Part shown: in pieces, positions 60,512 to 64,000 of the stretch
Position numbering within the stretch: position 1 is the first letter of the stretch
Layout: each line of letters starts with the position of its first letter
Origin: AP-15 sp035538335
Lineage (GTDB): Bacteria > Pseudomonadota > Alphaproteobacteria > ATCC43930 > CGMCC-115725
Length of the DNA: 64,000 nt
Assembly: GCA_035538335.1 (NCBI GenBank)
Contig: DATLKN010000057.1
Coordinates: 34,585 to 98,584, forward strand
Direction: 5' to 3'
The notes under the pieces: model-generated
What the model was told of the DNA's origin: nothing
Database searches by the model: none
What the model saw: the letters and a program-made list of their open reading frames with translations, nothing else
Translations under genes and position numbers: made by a program

Positions 60512-62509
60512 CTAGCTTCTCCTCTCTCCGGTTGCGTTATCTTTCCCCGAGGGGATTGCTGCTTCCTCGGTCAATTTATCAACCGCCTTGTCGAGCGCAA
60601 GCGCTTCCTGCGCGCTGCCGCCGAGCCGGCGCAGCATGACCGAGCGGGTTTCCGCCTCGCGCCGGCCGACGACGAGCATCAGCGGCACCTTCATGAGGCT
60701 GTGCTCGCGCACCTTGTAGCCGATCTTTTCGCTGCCCTGGTCGCACTCGACCCTGAGCCCGGCGGCGGCGCAGAGGCGCGCCACCTCGGCGGCATAGGAA
60801 TCGGCGTCCTGCGTCACCGTCGCGACGACCGCCTGCACCGGCGACAGCCACAGCGGCAGCCGGCCGGCGTAATGCTCGAGCAGGATGCCGATGAAGCGTT
60901 CGAGCGAGCCCAGTATCGCGCGGTGCAGCATGTAGGGCGCGTGCCGCCCGCCATCCTCGCCGACGTAATGCGCGCCCAACCGCTCCGGCATCTGGAAATC
61001 GAGCTGCAAGGTGCCGCATTGCCATTCGCGCGCCAACGCGTCCTTCAATACGAATTCGAGCTTCGGCCCGTAGAAGGCGCCTTCGCCGGGGTTGAGCGCA
61101 TAGGTAAGCCCGGCGGCCTTGACCGCCTCCTCGAGGTCTTGCTCCGCAAGCTGCCAATAGACATCGCCCCCCATGCGCTTATCGGGGCGGGTCGCGAGCT
61201 TGACCGCGACCTCGTCGAAGCCGAAATCGCGATAGACCGACATCAGCAATCTGCAGAAGGCGATCGCCTCGGTTTTTACCTGGCTGTCGCCCGGCGCATT
61301 CGGGTCGGGCCGCTCGCAGAAGATGTGCGCGTCGTCCTGCGTGAAGGCGCGCACCCGCATGATGCCGTGCAGCGCGCCCGACGGCTCGTTCCTGTGACAG
61401 CTGCCGAACTCGGCGAGCCGCAACGGCAATTCGCGGTAGCTGCGCAGGCGATTCTTGAAGATCAGCACATGGCCCGGGCAGTTCATCGGCTTGACCGCGA
61501 GCACGCGCTCGTCGCGGCTCTGCGCGATGAACATGTTCTCGTGGAAATTTTCCCAATGTCCCGAGGCTTCCCACAGGCTGCGGTCGAGAAGCTGCGGCCC
61601 GCGCACTTCGAGATAGCCCTCGGCTTCGAGGCGGCGGCGCATGTAATCCTCGACCGTGCGGAACAGCCGCCACCCTTTCGGGTGCCAGAAGATGCTGCCG
61701 GCCGCCTCTTCCTGCAGGTGGAAGAGGTCGAGTTCGCGCCCCAGCTTGCGGTGATCGCGGCGCTCGGCCTCCTCCAGGCGGAAGAGGTATTGCGCGAGGT
61801 CGCGGTCGCTCGCCCAGGCGGTGCCGTGGATGCGCTGCAATTGCGCGTTCTTCGCGTCGCCACGCCAATAGGCGCCGGCGACGCTCATCAACTTGAAGGC
61901 TTCGCCCAGGCGCCCGGTCGAGGGCAGATGCGGCCCGGCGCACAGATCGACGAAATTGCCCTGCCGGTAGAGGCTGATCTCCTCCGCCTCGGGGATCTCG
62001 CCGATGTATTCCGCCTTGTAGGATTCGCCGGAGCCGCGGAAGAACGCGACCGCCTCGTCGCGGTCCCAGACTTCGCGGGCGATCTTCTCGTCGCGCCGCA
62101 CGATCTCGCGCATGCGCGCTTCGATGCGTTCGAGATCCTCCGGCGTGAACGGCTCGGCGCGGGCGAAATCGTAATAGAAGCCGGTCTCGGTCGCGGGACC
62201 GAAGGTGACCTGCGTCTCGGGATAGAGTTCCTTGACCGCTTCGGCCATCACATGCGCCGCGTCGTGGCGCAGGATCTCGAGCCCTGCCGGGCTGTCGCGG
62301 GTGATGATCGCCACCTGCGCGTCACGGTCGAGGACGGTCGACAGGTCGCGCGGCCGGCCGTCGATCTCGACCGCGATCGCCGCGCGCGCGAGGCCCGGGC
62401 CGATCGCGCCGGCGATATCGGCGCCCGAGACCGGATGGTCGAAACGGCGGGTGCTGCCGTCGGGCAGGGTGACGACGACAGGGGCGGCGGGCTCTCGCAT
62501 CGTGCTCAT
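60512..62509 (-). CDS. thrS: Threonyl-tRNA synthetase
   Basis: The 665-residue enzyme has the TGS domain (about 8-68, VVVTLPDGSTRRFDHPVSGA), the editing domain with HDAAHVMAEAVKELYP, a class II core with zinc ligands Cys in AVKPMNCPGHVLIFK, His in FTQDDAHIFCE and His in APYMLHRAILGS, EFGSCHRNEPSGALHGIMRV as motif 2, and the anticodon domain with VTQDADSYAAEVARLC. The ATG at 62507-62509 is chosen, with 62498-62500 possible. The TAG is followed directly and in frame by the infC start. It lies 16 bp downstream of obgE. Confidence 0.97.
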   Translation of the reverse strand: MSTMREPAAPVVVTLPDGSTRRFDHPVSGADIAGAIGPGLARAAIAVEIDGRPRDLSTVLDRDAQVAIITRDSPAGLEILRHDAAHVMAEAVKELYPETQVTFGPATETGFYYDFARAEPFTPEDLERIEARMREIVRRDEKIAREVWDRDEAVAFFRGSGESYKAEYIGEIPEAEEISLYRQGNFVDLCAGPHLPSTGRLGEAFKLMSVAGAYWRGDAKNAQLQRIHGTAWASDRDLAQYLFRLEEAERRDHRKLGRELDLFHLQEEAAGSIFWHPKGWRLFRTVEDYMRRRLEAEGYLEVRGPQLLDRSLWEASGHWENFHENMFIAQSRDERVLAVKPMNCPGHVLIFKNRLRSYRELPLRLAEFGSCHRNEPSGALHGIMRVRAFTQDDAHIFCERPDPNAPGDSQVKTEAIAFCRLLMSVYRDFGFDEVAVKLATRPDKRMGGDVYWQLAEQDLEEAVKAAGLTYALNPGEGAFYGPKLEFVLKDALAREWQCGTLQLDFQMPERLGAHYVGEDGGRHAPYMLHRAILGSLERFIGILLEHYAGRLPLWLSPVQAVVATVTQDADSYAAEVARLCAAAGLRVECDQGSEKIGYKVREHSLMKVPLMLVVGRREAETRSVMLRRLGGSAQEALALDKAVDKLTEEAAIPSGKDNATGERRS

Positions 62510-62525
62510 GTTCCGGCGCAAAGCA

Positions 62526-63575
62526 TTAATCGAGGCTAAAGGCCGGAGCAACCGGCGCGCGCGCCGGCCGGCCTTCGCCCTCGCGGGCCTCGTGCAGCGC
62601 GGCAAAGACGGCGCCGAGCAGCTCGCGCACGCCCTCGCCGGTCGCGGCCGAGATCGGCAGCGCCGCGCGCCCTTTTGCGGCGCGGGCGAGCGCGCGGCAC
62701 TTCCTGGCAACGGAGGCCGGATCGAGCGCATCCGCCTTGTTGAGCCCGACGATCTCCCTCTTTTCGGCGAGGCCATGGCCGTAACTCGCGAGCTCGGCGC
62801 GAATCGTGCGGTAGGCCGCCACGACATCCTCGCGGGTGCCGTCGACGAGGTGCAGCAGCACGGCGCAGCGCTCGGCATGCCCCAAAAAGCGCGTGCCGAG
62901 CCCCAAGCCTTCGCTCGCGCCTTCGATGAGGCCCGGCAGGTCGGCGATGACGATCTCCTCCTCTGACAGCCGCACCACCCCCAGTTGCGGGGCGAGCGTC
63001 GTGAAGGGGTAGTCGGCGATCTTCGGCCGGGCCTCGGAGACGGCGGCGAGAAGGGTCGATTTCCCGGCATTGGGCAGGCCGACGAGCCCGGCGTCGGCGA
63101 TCAGCTTCAGGCGCAGCCACACCCAGGCCTCGCGCCCCGGCCAGCCCGGCAAGGCCTTGCGCGGCGCCCGGTTGGTCGAGGTCTTGTAATGCAGATTGCC
63201 GAAGCCGCCGTCGCCGCCGCGCAACAGCGCGACCCGCTCGCCCGGCCGGACGAGGTCGAGCAGCACGCTCTCCTTGTCCTCGTCGAGCACTTGCGTGCCG
63301 ACCGGCACGGTCAAGACGAGGTCCTCGCCGTTCCGGCCGGTCTTGTTGCGCTTGCCGCCGCGCTCGCCGTTTTCGGCCCGGAAATGCTGCCGGTAGCGGA
63401 AATCGATGAGGGTGTTGAGGTTGGCAGCGGCGGCGAAGACGATGTCGCCGCCCTTGCCGCCGTCGCCGCCGTCGGGGCCGCCGAACTCGATGAATTTCTC
63501 GCGGCGAAAGCTGACATGGCCGGCGCCGCCGTCGCCGCTCTTCAGATAGATCTTGCACTCGTCGAGAAATTTCAT
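62526..63575 (-). CDS. obgE: Obg/CgtA GTPase
   Basis: The 349-residue GTPase takes part in 50S assembly. It has the Obg fold with glycine-rich strands (SGDGGAGHVSFRREKFIEFG, PDGGDGGKGGDIVF) and the G domain: GLPNAGKSTLLAAVSEARPK, DYPFTTLAPQLGVV, IADLPGLIEGASEGLGLG and NKADALD, then SAATGEGV. It follows rpmA, as is usual, with a terminator between them. Confidence 0.97.
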   Translation of the reverse strand: MKFLDECKIYLKSGDGGAGHVSFRREKFIEFGGPDGGDGGKGGDIVFAAAANLNTLIDFRYRQHFRAENGERGGKRNKTGRNGEDLVLTVPVGTQVLDEDKESVLLDLVRPGERVALLRGGDGGFGNLHYKTSTNRAPRKALPGWPGREAWVWLRLKLIADAGLVGLPNAGKSTLLAAVSEARPKIADYPFTTLAPQLGVVRLSEEEIVIADLPGLIEGASEGLGLGTRFLGHAERCAVLLHLVDGTREDVVAAYRTIRAELASYGHGLAEKREIVGLNKADALDPASVARKCRALARAAKGRAALPISAATGEGVRELLGAVFAALHEAREGEGRPARAPVAPAFSLD

Positions 63576-63584
63576 CGCAACACC

Positions 63585-63617
63585 AAAAAAGGGGACCGGC
63601 CGGGCCGCTCCCCTTTT
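63585..63617 (-). terminator. Intrinsic terminator between rpmA and obgE
   Basis: On the minus strand AAAAGGGGAGCGG pairs with CCGGTCCCCTTTT around CCCGG, and six T's end the stem. It is the clearest intrinsic terminator in the window and should make obgE partly or wholly independent of rplU-rpmA. Confidence 0.8.
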
Positions 63618-63645
63618 GCTCTCGCCGGCGAGAGGCGAGGAACGG

Positions 63646-63927
63646 CTATTCCGCCGCCTCGGCCGTGGCGCGCGGATCGGCGACGATCGAGATGTACGTT
63701 CGCCCGCCGGTGCCGCGATGGAACTTGACCGCCCCCGGGGCGATCGCGAAGAGAGTGTGGTCGCGGCCGATGCCGACGGCCGCGCCGGGATGGAACTTGG
63801 TGCCGCGCTGGCGCACCAGGATGGCGCCCGGGACGACGATCTCGCCGCCGAACTTCTTGACGCCGAGGCGCCGGCCGCGGCTGTCGCGGCCGTTGCGCGA
63901 GGAACCGCCTGCTTTCTTATGCGCCAT
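63646..63927 (-). CDS. rpmA: Ribosomal protein bL27
   Basis: The 93-residue protein starts MAHKKAGGSSRNGRDSRGRR and continues LGVKKFGGEIVVPGAILVRQ and RGTKFHPGAAVGIGRDHTLF. The N-terminus reaches the peptidyl-transferase centre; no N-terminal cleavage sequence is present. A short acidic tail (ATAEAAE) is extra. GGAGGCGAAGG before the ATG is inside the end of rplU; the two genes overlap by 11 bases. Confidence 0.97.
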   Translation of the reverse strand: MAHKKAGGSSRNGRDSRGRRLGVKKFGGEIVVPGAILVRQRGTKFHPGAAVGIGRDHTLFAIAPGAVKFHRGTGGRTYISIVADPRATAEAAE

Positions 63928-64000
63928 CCTTCGCCTCCTCCTGGGCGGCCGGTGCGGCCTCGCCCGCCGCGGCAGGCTCGGCGGCCGCCGCGCGGCGCCG
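63917..64000 (-). CDS. rplU: Ribosomal protein bL21, C-terminal tail only
   Basis: The frame entering from the right edge ends at TAA (63917-63919) and codes for RRRAAAAEPAAAGEAAPAAQ then EEAKDGA, an Ala/Glu-rich extension like those at the end of alphaproteobacterial bL21. The conserved part lies outside the window; the call rests on the invariable rplU-rpmA order and the overlap with rpmA. Confidence 0.75.
   Translation of the reverse strand, partial: RRRAAAAEPAAAGEAAPAAQEEAKDGA

Overview
The window is GC-rich chromosomal DNA from an alphaproteobacterium, most likely of the Hyphomicrobiales (Bradyrhizobium/Xanthobacteraceae-like). Pointers are a fused trpE-trpG anthranilate synthase behind a Trp leader peptide, a formate dehydrogenase with fused gamma-beta subunits like Methylobacterium FDH1, an ArsR-methyltransferase regulator of SahR type in front of metF-metH, and several families of short palindromic intergenic repeats of the kind common in that order. 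I see no rRNA, tRNA, CRISPR array or intact insertion sequence.

Left part (1-10.8 kb): an oxalate catabolism locus. On the minus strand run an MHS transporter, formyl-CoA:oxalate CoA-transferase (frc), and formate dehydrogenase (beta/gamma fusion, then alpha, cut by the window edge). On the plus strand is oxalyl-CoA decarboxylase (oxc), and on the minus strand a FadR-type GntR regulator. An identical 19-bp sequence holding the palindrome TGGTATACCA lies upstream of frc and directly upstream of the regulator. Together these genes would activate oxalate, decarboxylate it to formyl-CoA, release formate and oxidise it to CO2 with NADH. A lower-GC islet of poorly known genes (about 6.5-8.1 kb) sits inside the locus.

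Middle part: a copper-type P-ATPase coupled to a DUF29 gene, chromate transporter, alpha/beta hydrolase and CoA-transferase (10.8-17.3 kb); a purC / exported protein / MetE-like / PDZ operon (17.3-21.2 kb); small secreted proteins, SRAP peptidase, GMC oxidoreductase, cupin, TauE-type exporter, glycogen phosphorylase, amidohydrolase, EttA and mlaA-mlaC (21.2-32.7 kb); the sahR-metF-metH operon with a palindromic operator at its promoter (32.9-38.5 kb); a frameshifted DNA-methyltransferase relic next to a VapBC pair (38.5-39.5 kb); trpEG with leader peptide, attenuator and promoter (40.2-42.6 kb); a second toxin-antitoxin pair; and a cluster of an enolase-superfamily enzyme, a Frc-like CoA-transferase and an NMT1-type binding protein (43.3-47.1 kb).

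Right part: a histone-H1-like basic protein, cytochrome c, Nudix hydrolase, thiC with a TPP riboswitch, lepA, a third toxin-antitoxin pair, then the translation cluster rplU-rpmA-obgE-thrS-infC-rpmI-rplT-pheS-pheT read leftwards. infC appears to start with ATC directly after the thrS stop codon. A tetR-DUF2852 pair on the opposite strand separates infC from rpmI. Palindromic repeats fill many intergenic gaps, supply the last codons of the formate dehydrogenase beta gene, and in one place are nested inside one another.
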